A DNA stretch of 18,024 nucleotides from Candidatus Poseidoniaceae archaeon (GTDB taxonomy: Archaea > Thermoplasmatota > Poseidoniia > Poseidoniales > Poseidoniaceae). The DNA lies in NCBI GenBank assembly GCA_013329295.1, contig DUKP01000157.1, positions 1 to 18,024 of the forward strand, in the 5' to 3' direction. Shown here one piece after another: positions 1 to 8,230 of this stretch. How positions within the stretch are numbered: position 1 is the stretch's first letter; each line of letters opens with the position of its first letter. Position numbers and translations under genes: made by a program. The notes beneath the pieces were generated by a model, which was not told where the DNA came from, searched no databases, and worked only from the letters and a program-made list of their open reading frames with translations.

Positions 1-204
1 ATCGGCTCTTCCAAACATAAAATGTAGCCCTAAAACAAGAATACCTAAGCCATACATTCCAACAAATGCAAAAATACTTGGCTTCTTTGTCATGTGAATT
101 TCTTCACCTGCAATCAAGCGGAATTTATTTGCTAAGTTTTCAGCATTCTTAGACTCCAATTCCTCGCTTGCTTTCACATCTTGAGTAGTTTCTTCGTCGG
201 TCAT
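1..204 (-). CDS. Membrane protein, N-terminal fragment (possible PH-domain-like)
   Basis: The first 68 residues of a gene that runs off the left edge of the window. It begins MTDEETTQDV, has an acidic soluble lead of about 30 residues, then a segment around residues 30-42 (LIAGEEIHMTKKPS), then one hydrophobic stretch from about residue 44 to 64 that looks like a membrane helix. The GEE-x-(5-7)-KPS-then-helix layout resembles the start of bacterial PH-domain membrane proteins (DUF304/YdbS-like), but too little is visible to claim that family. The start is supported by GAGGG at 211-215, six bases upstream of the ATG. It lies 65 bases downstream of the Trp-rich gene on the same strand, so it may be the next gene of that unit or have its own promoter. 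Confidence 0.6.
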   Translation of the reverse strand, partial: MTDEETTQDVKASEELESKNAENLANKFRLIAGEEIHMTKKPSIFAFVGMYGLGILVLGLHFMFGRAD

Positions 205-269
205 GATAGTCCCTCTATTATATCTTTAGTGCCTTATCCCAAATGAATGTTGCCCTCAAGCGTTAGGAT

Positions 270-1475
270 TCAATGTAAAATACCCCATGAATGTTCAGCA
301 TTACCTCTAGCCCAATCATAATCGCTAAGATTACGAGTTCCCTTGCCATCATTTATTGATAATGATTTTACTCGAAGCGGGTATTCGTTATATGTGAAAT
401 TAGATACTAGACCACCAATTGTTGGTTGTTCAAAAGCCCAGTGTGCTCTATCAATTGCTTCAACATCGATATTTATTCGAATCGTTTCTGTCCACATTTC
501 AATTTTGAATCCTGGTAGATTACTGCCCGGAGTAGCTCCATGCTCTCCTTCAACAGAATCGCTAGCGTATTTTTCAACTCTAACATTCTTGAAAGGAATA
601 CTTTCACCAGAAATAACATCATGAAATAGACCACCCTGAGACAAACTCATATGACCTAAATCACGTTTCTTCCATGGTTGATTATCTCTTGAAGTTATAG
701 TCATGCTCAAATGAGGCAGAAACCAGTCTATGTAAGAGCCATCGCTAAGGTGTAACATGCCCCAATACCAAGGCACAGAAGGAGCTTGAACGCAGACTTT
801 CTGAAAGTATGCAGTGCCTTTAATCGCTTCATCATCGAGAACCCCTGACACCTTACAACCATGAAGCCGCAAAATATCATAGCCCATATCCATAGCATAG
901 GTTGCTGTAGCATGTCTTGCGGTTGACATAGCATTATTCCATGGTGTCAATTTGAATTCCATTTTCTTTGGAACATTAGCATCTTGAGGAAATTCATTAG
1001 TGTGTAAATTTAGCCAAAATTCACTCAAATCACTCTTTAGTCCCATTGACATATCTTCATCGGTTAATGGAACAACTGCGCCGCCTCCTTCACCTGAATT
1101 TGATGATTTCTTTGGCCAAGATGGGTGTTGATCATCGACAACTATCATACGACATTTTTTCTTGATATATGGTTCATACATCCTTTTGCCATCAAACCAC
1201 CAAGCACATACCATCCCATCAAGTGAAATGCCCCCGTTTTCATCGAATCCTGGTCTACCTTTAGGAGTCCACTCAGTCCCACTGACCATGACTTTAGGAT
1301 TATCTTTGGTTGACCACAAAACCATCAATTGTTTACCGCTTGGATTACCTTGATCATCATCTAGCATCAATAGCCACCACCACCAATCCCAAGTCAAATG
1401 GTGCAACGGTGGTCGCTCTTGCAACTTCCACATTCTGGATAAATCTCCAGCGAATTTATCCATGGATTCAATCAT
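270..1475 (-). CDS. Trp-rich protein of unknown function, possible lipocalin-like fold
   Basis: A 401-residue protein with no signal peptide or membrane helix that I can see, so probably cytoplasmic. It is rich in tryptophan (about 21 residues, 5%), including four in a row near residue 33 (TWDWWWWLLML). Short aromatic blocks alternate with polar strands, for example CAWWFDGKRMYEPY and YFQKVCVQAPSVPWYWGMLH. This layout recalls two-domain lipocalin-like families such as CrtC/AttH hydratase-like proteins, but the resemblance is from memory and weak; no catalytic motif is recognised. Its ATG overlaps the TGA of the preceding ABC permease (ATGA at 1472-1475), so it is translationally coupled to the exporter cluster and may act on, carry or respond to its substrate. 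A second in-frame ATG four codons in (MDKF) is an alternative start, but the overlap favours the first. Confidence 0.8.
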   Translation of the reverse strand: MIESMDKFAGDLSRMWKLQERPPLHHLTWDWWWWLLMLDDDQGNPSGKQLMVLWSTKDNPKVMVSGTEWTPKGRPGFDENGGISLDGMVCAWWFDGKRMYEPYIKKKCRMIVVDDQHPSWPKKSSNSGEGGGAVVPLTDEDMSMGLKSDLSEFWLNLHTNEFPQDANVPKKMEFKLTPWNNAMSTARHATATYAMDMGYDILRLHGCKVSGVLDDEAIKGTAYFQKVCVQAPSVPWYWGMLHLSDGSYIDWFLPHLSMTITSRDNQPWKKRDLGHMSLSQGGLFHDVISGESIPFKNVRVEKYASDSVEGEHGATPGSNLPGFKIEMWTETIRINIDVEAIDRAHWAFEQPTIGGLVSNFTYNEYPLRVKSLSINDGKGTRNLSDYDWARGNAEHSWGILH

Positions 1476-2797
1476 TCAATTTCCTTCCCTTTGAATATTG
1501 CACCACCAAGGAATAATAATGCAGTGGCTTGAATAAGTAAAACTACAGTTGCAATAATCATCGATAAAAATGGACTCATATCACCTAATCCAGGTGTTGC
1601 AAAGAAATATTGAAGTGGTTCTGAACCGATTAACTCCTCACGCTCAAAACCAAATGAATCGCCACCTTCAACAGAGAATCCAGAATTGATTAGAAGTGCC
1701 ATGTCTGGCCACACAATCATGCTTGCAGAATCTACGATTATCAATGCCCACCCAATAACTGAAAATCGCAAAATCGGTGATTCTGGAACACCCATTGAGA
1801 GTAAGGCCATACCTAACTCCCATGCAGCAAATGGAATCGCTAAAATTATCCCATAACGCCACATTACGCCTAAGAAACAAAATAGCATACCATAGACTAA
1901 TGTCGCCATCATTGCAGCAAACAAAATTGCTAACCAAATACCAAATTCAGAAAATCGGAATAATGAATCCCCTGGACCTGCAAAACCTGTTACAATGGCT
2001 GAAATTAAGGTCAAAATAATTAGATATGGCCAAATTATTCCAAGATAACCGATTATTCGGTAAAAGAAAACTTCAGTTCTTGCAATTGGTTTGGTAAGAA
2101 TATAATGCATAGTTCCAGATGTCATTTCATCTCTAATCAATCCGGTAGCCATGAATAAGGGGATAAAAATGCTAATTATGAACACAAAACCAAGTTTCCC
2201 AATACCCAATATAGATGCTCGATGTAATGCTTCCTTAGCATATGCTTCATCATCTGGATCTTCATCAACATAGTTATCTGCATCATATCTAAAGTTCCCA
2301 GTTAGTGAGAGTGATAATTCAATGTCACACTCAATTCCGTTGTCATTGGTATCTTTTTGTGATTGGGTTCTATCTTCTGCTCGACAATCTCCATCATCGT
2401 CATACCCAACACTAACTGACCGAGTCCCAGTCGGCGATTCATCCCAATCAAAGTCATCCTCATTTATCCATTTTTCAGGGTCGTCAGGAGGAATTGGTGG
2501 AACAAAATTTCCAGGATGGTCAAGCTCATTAAATGGACTAGTTCCAAGGGCTCTTTCTTGGCCATCGGGATACAAATCACCATCTGAATCTACTGAATCT
2601 CCATCATTATCAATCGCTTCGAAATCTCGTTGCATTGCATCAACATAGAACAACATTAGCAAGCTGATTACTACTAACCCAGTAATCAATACAACCCAAG
2701 TTGAAATCTTTGTACGATATTGTCGCATGGTAAATTCTGTAATTGCTGATGCCTTACGGTCTAAAGCACGAAAAATTGTGTTGGTCTTGTCAGCCAT
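1472..2797 (-). CDS. ABC-2 type transporter permease with acidic calcium-binding-like loop
   Basis: A 441-residue membrane subunit of an ABC exporter, the partner of the ATPase directly upstream. Helix 1 spans about residues 32-55, followed by an external loop of about 140 residues, then roughly five more helices from about 196 to 435. The block after the second helix (RDEMTSGTMHYILTKPIAR, residues 222-240) is the typical ABC-2/NosY-like coupling segment. The loop is very acidic. Residues 63-88 read D-N-D-G-D-x3-D-x-D-G-D followed by an E-x3-GTSP tail, as in thrombospondin type-3 or EF-hand-like calcium loops; a second D-rich stretch lies near 132-158. The start overlaps the ATPase stop (TGATG) and has GGAGGTGG at 2804-2811, six bases upstream. 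Substrate unknown. Confidence 0.88.
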   Translation of the reverse strand: MADKTNTIFRALDRKASAITEFTMRQYRTKISTWVVLITGLVVISLLMLFYVDAMQRDFEAIDNDGDSVDSDGDLYPDGQERALGTSPFNELDHPGNFVPPIPPDDPEKWINEDDFDWDESPTGTRSVSVGYDDDGDCRAEDRTQSQKDTNDNGIECDIELSLSLTGNFRYDADNYVDEDPDDEAYAKEALHRASILGIGKLGFVFIISIFIPLFMATGLIRDEMTSGTMHYILTKPIARTEVFFYRIIGYLGIIWPYLIILTLISAIVTGFAGPGDSLFRFSEFGIWLAILFAAMMATLVYGMLFCFLGVMWRYGIILAIPFAAWELGMALLSMGVPESPILRFSVIGWALIIVDSASMIVWPDMALLINSGFSVEGGDSFGFEREELIGSEPLQYFFATPGLGDMSPFLSMIIATVVLLIQATALLFLGGAIFKGKEIE

Positions 2798-3789
2798 CAG
2801 TATCCACCTCCACCAGTTAAATAGCCAAGAATTGATGCCAAATCATCATCTGGATTGTCAATTGAATTGACTTTTTGACCACTATCGATAATTGTTTTTG
2901 GCAGATTACTATGGAAGTCTCCTAAATTTCGTGTCTGAACAGTTAATTTTTCTGGATGTTGGAATATGATGCCGTGTACTGAATCAATATCAATTACACT
3001 TTTCGCCAAACCTTTGGGCGATTCACAACCAATATCGATTCTATGAGGAATGTTATCCATTTTTTCTCTTATCGCGTGTAGATTTCCTAATGCAAGTAAC
3101 CTTCCATGATGCAAAATGACTATCTGTTCGGTAATACGTTCAATTTCTGTCAAAATATGACTGCTAACAATAACTGTTCTACCCATTCGACCTAATTCTC
3201 TTATGACATTCATTATTGTAGTTCTAGCCAAAGGATCACACCCTTGAAGTGGCTCATCTAAAATAATCAAATCTGGGTTATTAACCAATGCATGGGCAAT
3301 CTTAGTCCGCTGACGCATACCCTTTGAGAAACGGCCTATTTGCTTGTGTGCAACATCTAAAAGCCCAACGAAATCTAATACTCTATCAGCCTCAAGTTTA
3401 GCTTCATCACGAGTTAATCCATTTAATCTAGCAAATGTGGAAATAAAATCATGAGCAGTCATCCAATCATACATTTTCTCGCCTTCTGGCACAAAACCCA
3501 CTCTTGAATATGGAGCAGGGTTTTTCCAAGGGTTAGTACCAAACAATCTCACTTGTCCTGAACTGGGTTTCAATTTACCCATTAGAATTTTGAACAGGGT
3601 TGATTTTCCTGCTCCATTCAAACCAAGAATACCGGTAACTCCACCGCTTAAGGCGAGGGTAATACCGCTCAATGCGTGTATTTTACCGTATGTTTTGCTG
3701 ACATTTTCTAGCAAAATAACCGGTGCTTGTTGCTCAGGTTGCCACTCTGTTGTCTCGGCTTTTCCTTCTTGGTGAAAATCCGGCATCAT
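2797..3789 (-). CDS. ABC transporter ATP-binding protein (ABC-2 exporter family)
   Basis: A 330-residue nucleotide-binding subunit that energises an ABC-2 exporter at the inner face of the membrane. Visible motifs are Walker A GLNGAGKST (56-64), signature FSKGMRQ (154-160), Walker B LIILDEP (174-180) and the switch histidine in VSSHIL (H211). The D-loop reads GCDP rather than the usual GLDP. About 100 C-terminal residues follow the ATPase core, as in CcmA/NosF-like subunits. The reading frame is open to an ATG at 3882, but the start at 3789 is chosen because it overlaps the upstream permease stop as ATGA and has a full GGAGGTGA site seven bases before it. It sits between two permease genes and most likely pairs with the downstream one (1472-2797). 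Substrate unknown. Confidence 0.93.
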   Translation of the reverse strand: MMPDFHQEGKAETTEWQPEQQAPVILLENVSKTYGKIHALSGITLALSGGVTGILGLNGAGKSTLFKILMGKLKPSSGQVRLFGTNPWKNPAPYSRVGFVPEGEKMYDWMTAHDFISTFARLNGLTRDEAKLEADRVLDFVGLLDVAHKQIGRFSKGMRQRTKIAHALVNNPDLIILDEPLQGCDPLARTTIMNVIRELGRMGRTVIVSSHILTEIERITEQIVILHHGRLLALGNLHAIREKMDNIPHRIDIGCESPKGLAKSVIDIDSVHGIIFQHPEKLTVQTRNLGDFHSNLPKTIIDSGQKVNSIDNPDDDLASILGYLTGGGGY

Positions 3790-4832
3790 TCTCTTGTCAC
3801 CTCCATTGAAGCTACTCTTGATGATAATATGTAGAGGAAAAATGCATTCATTAATACTAATGAGGCAAATGACCATGTCCACGAATATTGGTCATAGGTA
3901 GTTTGTGTGCCAACTAAAGCTTGACCGACATGAGCCAAACAATCGTAAGGTGAGAGCAAATACATAATGTCTCGCTCGAACAAATTTGATACTAATACCG
4001 CTAATGTTTTGCTACCTAATACAATTGCCACCAAACCAATTCCAGGGAAGAACTTCCCCTTAGAAACACTCGACAATCCAAGACCAATACTTGTGTATGT
4101 GATAATCAACAAAATACCGCCAATAAAGGCTGCTAAGAACAATGGGAAGGTGTCAATAATCCAAGCCCAACCACGTCCCATTGCAATAATTTCAACGAAG
4201 TAGTATATCATCAAAGTCAGCAATACAACAAATGCTTGAATCATTGCCACGGAGATATACTTCATTCCTACATAGTCAAATCTACTGATCGGTCTTGAAA
4301 AATAAAGTGCCGATGTCCCATGATATCTGTCCTCTGAAATTATTCCTCCTACCAACAACGCGGCAAGAATAGGATAATACAACATGTTACGTGGGAAAAA
4401 TCCGAGGACATGACCGTATAGATTGTCTCGATTTACACCCCACATAGTGTGTAATTCAGGACTGCCAATTAAGGCAGAAAGTAAAGTCAGTCCAACATCA
4501 GCAAGAGATGCAATGAATACGAGTACAATGAATAATTTAGTCGGTAGCCCCCATGGACGATGCCCTTTACGGAAAATCCCCAACACATGGTGTCTAAGGA
4601 TGGCCCAATTCCTCATCCAACGTGGATTCAATGTTCCATTCCAAGGCTTGTAAATTTGCTCAAAAACATAACCAACTGAAGCGTTATTACTACTTACTTG
4701 GGCTGTTGCTGATTCATCTCCATCCCTTGAACCCCATGCGGCATCCATACGCCCTTGACCTGTAACTGGAGCATTCTCAGAATAACTCAAATCATCTGTT
4801 GAGGATTCCAAATCAACTTCCTGATCACTCAT
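3786..4832 (-). CDS. ABC-2 type transporter permease
   Basis: A 348-residue membrane subunit of the first ABC module. It starts with about 95 hydrophilic, Ser/Asp-rich residues, a long cytoplasmic-looking lead for this family. About six hydrophobic segments follow, near residues 99-122, 150-165, 195-216, 228-255, 262-283 and 320-337. The segment SEDRYHGTSALYFSRPISR (166-184) is the characteristic ABC-2 permease block after the second helix. The loop between helices 1 and 2 is short, unlike the second permease of the cluster. Both ends overlap neighbours as ATGA (4829-4832 with the upstream ATPase, 3786-3789 with the downstream one), so the four transporter genes are coupled. GGAGG at 4836-4840 is only three bases from the ATG. 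Substrate cannot be predicted. Confidence 0.9.
   Translation of the reverse strand: MSDQEVDLESSTDDLSYSENAPVTGQGRMDAAWGSRDGDESATAQVSSNNASVGYVFEQIYKPWNGTLNPRWMRNWAILRHHVLGIFRKGHRPWGLPTKLFIVLVFIASLADVGLTLLSALIGSPELHTMWGVNRDNLYGHVLGFFPRNMLYYPILAALLVGGIISEDRYHGTSALYFSRPISRFDYVGMKYISVAMIQAFVVLLTLMIYYFVEIIAMGRGWAWIIDTFPLFLAAFIGGILLIITYTSIGLGLSSVSKGKFFPGIGLVAIVLGSKTLAVLVSNLFERDIMYLLSPYDCLAHVGQALVGTQTTYDQYSWTWSFASLVLMNAFFLYILSSRVASMEVTRE
3797..3804 (-). promoter_or_regulatory. Ribosome binding site of the second ABC ATPase
   Basis: GGAGGTGA on the minus strand, seven bases before the ATG at 3789 and inside the end of the upstream permease gene. It is a full match to the archaeal 16S anti-Shine-Dalgarno tail and fixes the ATPase start at 3789 rather than at the longer ATG at 3882. 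Confidence 0.85.
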
Positions 4833-5839
4833 GAGCCTCCCCCCATATGACTTGGTGCATCTACTTGCCTTGCTTGAACTGGACTACGTAGAAGGTCTTG
4901 ACTGGTTTTGACTTCATAGCCTAAATTTTCCATAATCACTATGAATAAATCCTCAAGAGATGCTTCATATTCATGCATTCTACGAATTTGTGAACCAACT
5001 TCTGCAGCACATGACAAAATTTTCGAAGTAGTATCTTCGTCTTCATGAAGAATACGCATTATTCTACCCTCTCGCCTAACTTCTAAGCCGATTGAGGTCA
5101 TTTTTTCTTCTAACTTGGAAGCATTACCCCATACATGAATTTCAATCTCCCGGTCAATGTCCTTCAAATCCTCTATTTTACCTTGAGCGGCTAATTTTCC
5201 TTTATGCAAAAGTACCATATGGTCACATACTCTCTCAACATCATCCATTAGATGTGATGCCATCATAACAGAACGGTTGCCATTATTTACCATGTTTTGC
5301 AAGGTTGAAATCATGAATTCTCGAGCAGTTGAATCTAAACCATTTGATGGCTCATCTGCAATAATCAACTCAGGGTCATGAATAATACTGCATGCCAGTT
5401 TAGTAGCCTGTTTCATTCCGGTAGAAAAACTGCCAATATTACGATATCTTTGTTCACCAAGCCCCACATACTGCAGTACTTCATGGGCTCTTGCCATAGC
5501 AATAACTGGATTCATACCTAATAATTCACCTGAATATTTCACTTGGTAGATGGCTTCCATATCAGGGTTTAATGCATCATATTCAGGCATGTAGCCAATT
5601 CTTGAACGAATTGCTGCTCCTTCAGTACGTATATCGTGGCCAAGTACGGTGCCATCACCAGAAGTCGCTTGGATCAAACCGAGAATTGTTTTGAGAAAGG
5701 TGGATTTCCCTGCACCATTAGGCCCAAGCAATCCTGTTGCCCCTTTATTGACTTTAAGATTCAATTTTTCTAGGGCCATATGTGGGCCATAAGACTTGGA
5801 TAAATCAGTCGTTTCGATGATATACTCATTACCTGACAT
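4829..5839 (-). CDS. ABC transporter ATP-binding protein (ABC-2 exporter family)
   Basis: A 336-residue nucleotide-binding subunit and the first gene of the ABC cluster. Motifs: Walker A GPNGAGKST (39-47), signature FSTGMKQ (138-144), Walker B LIIADEP (158-164), D-loop NGLDS, and switch histidine in MASHLM (H196). The usual Q-loop glutamine is replaced by the GYMPE type (E86) common in this exporter subfamily. The C-terminal roughly 120 residues are an accessory domain. It pairs most naturally with the permease immediately downstream, with which it overlaps by ATGA. It starts 60 bases after the transglycosylase stop on the same strand. No clear TATA box or strong ribosome binding site precedes it, so cotranscription with the gene upstream is plausible but unproven. 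Confidence 0.93.
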   Translation of the reverse strand: MSGNEYIIETTDLSKSYGPHMALEKLNLKVNKGATGLLGPNGAGKSTFLKTILGLIQATSGDGTVLGHDIRTEGAAIRSRIGYMPEYDALNPDMEAIYQVKYSGELLGMNPVIAMARAHEVLQYVGLGEQRYRNIGSFSTGMKQATKLACSIIHDPELIIADEPSNGLDSTAREFMISTLQNMVNNGNRSVMMASHLMDDVERVCDHMVLLHKGKLAAQGKIEDLKDIDREIEIHVWGNASKLEEKMTSIGLEVRREGRIMRILHEDEDTTSKILSCAAEVGSQIRRMHEYEASLEDLFIVIMENLGYEVKTSQDLLRSPVQARQVDAPSHMGGGS

Positions 5840-5899
5840 GGTTTACCCAAACAAAGGAGATAACAGGCAACCTTTGAATGCTACGCTCAATTGAACTGC
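5840..5899 (-). other. Short spacer between transglycosylase and ABC cluster
   Basis: Sixty non-coding bases on the path from the transglycosylase stop to the first ABC ATPase. No TATA-like element, T-tract or inverted repeat stands out. The absence of a terminator or promoter signal is compatible with read-through into the ABC genes. Confidence 0.4.
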
Positions 5900-8170
5900 T
5901 TAAGCATCTTCCTTTATCCCATCGCGTGTTTTGATTGCCACACCTTTTTTCATCGATGCTAAATCTTCAACAGTTGAGACAGAGACTCCGTGACCAAGCA
6001 AATTCCCTGCTTTATCACAAATCAAGCAAGCTTCTCCTGGCCTTAACCATGGATCACATGCTAAAACAAATCCATGGAAGACATTGCGACCTTTTCGAAT
6101 AAATGGCTCAGCGTCATCATCAACTACCACAACAGCCAAACCTTCACCTGCATAAGGAGCGATTGATGTTTGAGAAAATGTCTTGGGCAATTGCTTTCTT
6201 CTTCTAGCAAACAATTCAATTGCACCCGAATTATTTAGTGATAATCCTCCATCACCGAGCCTAAAACTTGCCAGATGTTGACCACTTGAAGACAATACAT
6301 TCTTGATTCGCCCGTATTTGTTAACCACAAATTGCATCGAATGTGACATTTCTTGAGCGACCTCGTGATTTATGTTGAACAATACAGAAAACTTGTCTGC
6401 AGCCTTAAGGCGATTTAATTTTAAATGTCCTTGTTTGAACAATTCTTCGTCTAAAATTTTAATTTGGCCATCAACTAACTCTGCTTTCACAGATGATTCA
6501 AACTTGTTCATTTTTTCAAATACTAATGTCTCAAAATTATCCTTACGCAAATCCACAGGAATTATTGCCTTGCCAGCAAGACCAAAATTATCTAGTTCTT
6601 GAGCAATTTTCGCCATATCCAATTTGTTTTTCCATAGCCAATCTGGACCCTCAATATGACAGAAAGGATTCAAGTCTTCTAAACTATATGGAACTAAACC
6701 GATTGGCGTATTTATCATTATTTCCAAACCTGGCACATATTGCAAAATTTTTGCGACAACAGCATCACATCTGTCACGCCATGGCCCAGATTGGCCGTAA
6801 AAAATCAATACTGAATCAGAACCAATTTCAGTTGATTTTCTTGGATGCCAACGATCAAACAACAGATTTCTTGCCGCAGTAATATGAGGTCTGCTGAATG
6901 TATCAGAACCTGCCCATTGCTCGCCACCTTTTCGAGGAGTCAACTGTGCATCTAAGATCCAGTTCCAACCGCTTTCCCATCCACCTTGGTTGGAAAAATC
7001 TTGAGACGAGGTAATTTCATCTAGTGGAATATCATCATGATTTAATTTGATATATTTTGCTGTTGCTGGGTTTGTAGTCAACCACAAAAAAGCATCCCTT
7101 AATGCAGGGTGTTGATGACTTCTCTGTTCAACTAGTCGCCAGATATCTCCATCTCTAACCGCCTGGCGACATCTAGATAATTCGGCAAGAGTGATTTCAA
7201 GATTATATTTAGACAGCAATTTCATTCTGTCATCTTTGTCCATCTTCCTTACTTCTTCTGGAGTGTGTGAACTAATACATGGCATAATTATTGGCCATTC
7301 AATCAATCCTTCCAGTTTTTCAGTACCCCAAGGAGTAAGAATCCTGCCATCACGAGCAAATAATGCATAAGCTGCTGAATCAAATAAATCGGCTCCTAAG
7401 GCAATTGACATTGGAAATAGCATTGGGTGGCCGCAACCAAACATATGAACTGGACGATTTGAAGGTAGAAATGGCAATGTGGATAGCATTATTTTAGCGT
7501 ATTCTCGATACCGTTGTTGTTCCATAATTGGAACAATTCCGCCTATTGGATGTATCGAAAAATCAAACTTACTCATCTCCATAGCAGATTTCTTCCTCAA
7601 ATCAGGAAATAAGCCACCCTGAATAGGTCCATTCAACATTGTATCTTGGGCCGTATCTACAGATAACTGTGAACGTTCTAATGTTTCTTCAACCGCTGCA
7701 GAAACTTCTGAATGTTTCATATCAGGTCTGGAAAATACATCTAACATTGTTGCAATATCAACACCAATCGAGCGTTGAAACTCAACAATTTCCTCTACTC
7801 CCACTTCTACATCGCCATAAACATATGATTGAAAAGTTCCAGAATCGGTCATAATTACCCCAGGATAATTTAGTAATTCGTGAACACCATTTGTCGTAGC
7901 GATTTCCTTTAATTTATCATGCTTCCAAATGATATATGAATTGGTAATTAGTGCACCAATGCCATATCTATCCCACATCTCTCTAGGCTCTATAGTGCGA
8001 ATATTTGGATTGATTACTGGTAATAACGCCGGAGTTTCCAGTACACCATGTTTGGTGTATAACTTACCCAATCTTGCTCGACCATCACGAACTGTAACTT
8101 CGAACAACCCCTCATCGCTTTCGCGACAAGCCTCAGGGTCTGGTCTAGGCTGGTCGGACCACACAGGCAT
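5900..8170 (-). CDS. tgtA: Archaeosine tRNA-guanine transglycosylase, zinc site absent
   Basis: A 756-residue enzyme expected to exchange guanine for preQ0 at position 15 of tRNA, the first tRNA-level step of archaeosine synthesis. The N-terminal TGT barrel (about 22-360) keeps MTDSGTFQ with general base D109, D144, the QGG motif (Q184), GGIVP (210-214) and nucleophile D264 in DLFDSAAYA. The zinc ligands expected at +30, +32, +35 and +58 from D264 are I294, M296, I299 and Y322, so the usual CxCxxC...H site is gone. A middle domain (about 450-515, containing TPIGLVPYSLEDL) resembles the DUF5591 region of ArcS but lacks its PCx3KPYx2Sx2H motif. The C-terminal PUA domain (about 678-750) binds tRNA. 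At 756 residues it is longer than typical members (about 500-650). Alternative: an ArcS-like paralogue, though the intact catalytic residues favour TgtA. No strong ribosome binding site supports the ATG at 8170. Confidence 0.88.
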   Translation of the reverse strand: MPVWSDQPRPDPEACRESDEGLFEVTVRDGRARLGKLYTKHGVLETPALLPVINPNIRTIEPREMWDRYGIGALITNSYIIWKHDKLKEIATTNGVHELLNYPGVIMTDSGTFQSYVYGDVEVGVEEIVEFQRSIGVDIATMLDVFSRPDMKHSEVSAAVEETLERSQLSVDTAQDTMLNGPIQGGLFPDLRKKSAMEMSKFDFSIHPIGGIVPIMEQQRYREYAKIMLSTLPFLPSNRPVHMFGCGHPMLFPMSIALGADLFDSAAYALFARDGRILTPWGTEKLEGLIEWPIIMPCISSHTPEEVRKMDKDDRMKLLSKYNLEITLAELSRCRQAVRDGDIWRLVEQRSHQHPALRDAFLWLTTNPATAKYIKLNHDDIPLDEITSSQDFSNQGGWESGWNWILDAQLTPRKGGEQWAGSDTFSRPHITAARNLLFDRWHPRKSTEIGSDSVLIFYGQSGPWRDRCDAVVAKILQYVPGLEIMINTPIGLVPYSLEDLNPFCHIEGPDWLWKNKLDMAKIAQELDNFGLAGKAIIPVDLRKDNFETLVFEKMNKFESSVKAELVDGQIKILDEELFKQGHLKLNRLKAADKFSVLFNINHEVAQEMSHSMQFVVNKYGRIKNVLSSSGQHLASFRLGDGGLSLNNSGAIELFARRRKQLPKTFSQTSIAPYAGEGLAVVVVDDDAEPFIRKGRNVFHGFVLACDPWLRPGEACLICDKAGNLLGHGVSVSTVEDLASMKKGVAIKTRDGIKEDA

Positions 8171-8230
8171 GTGCGTTGCTAAACCAATTGTGATTTGAAA
8201 TCATCCCATCGGAAAATATCTACGAGGATA
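8171..8230. other. Spacer with 13-bp palindrome upstream of tgtA
   Basis: Sixty bases between the nfu stop and the transglycosylase start. It holds a perfect palindrome with 6-base arms around one centre base at 8191-8203 (TGATTT-G-AAATCA). No Shine-Dalgarno sequence precedes the ATG at 8170. The palindrome could be an operator or chance; no partner copy was seen elsewhere in the window. Confidence 0.35.

Noticed and set aside
215..227. TATA-like AAAGATATAATAG before the left-edge gene
   Set aside because: It is only about 10-20 bases from the ATG, so a start about 25 bases downstream would fall inside the coding region; the GAGGG next to it acts better as a ribosome binding site.
3790..3882. 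Longer N terminus for the second ABC ATPase (ATG at 3882)
   Set aside because: It would overlap the upstream permease by almost 100 bases and add a non-homologous hydrophobic lead; the GGAGGTGA site and ATGA overlap point to 3789.
6016..6060. Cysteines C705, C715 and C718 in the PUA domain as a replacement metal site for the transglycosylase
   Set aside because: They fall on buried strands of a standard PUA fold (canonical valine positions) and the fourth ligand is not evident; coincidence is more likely.
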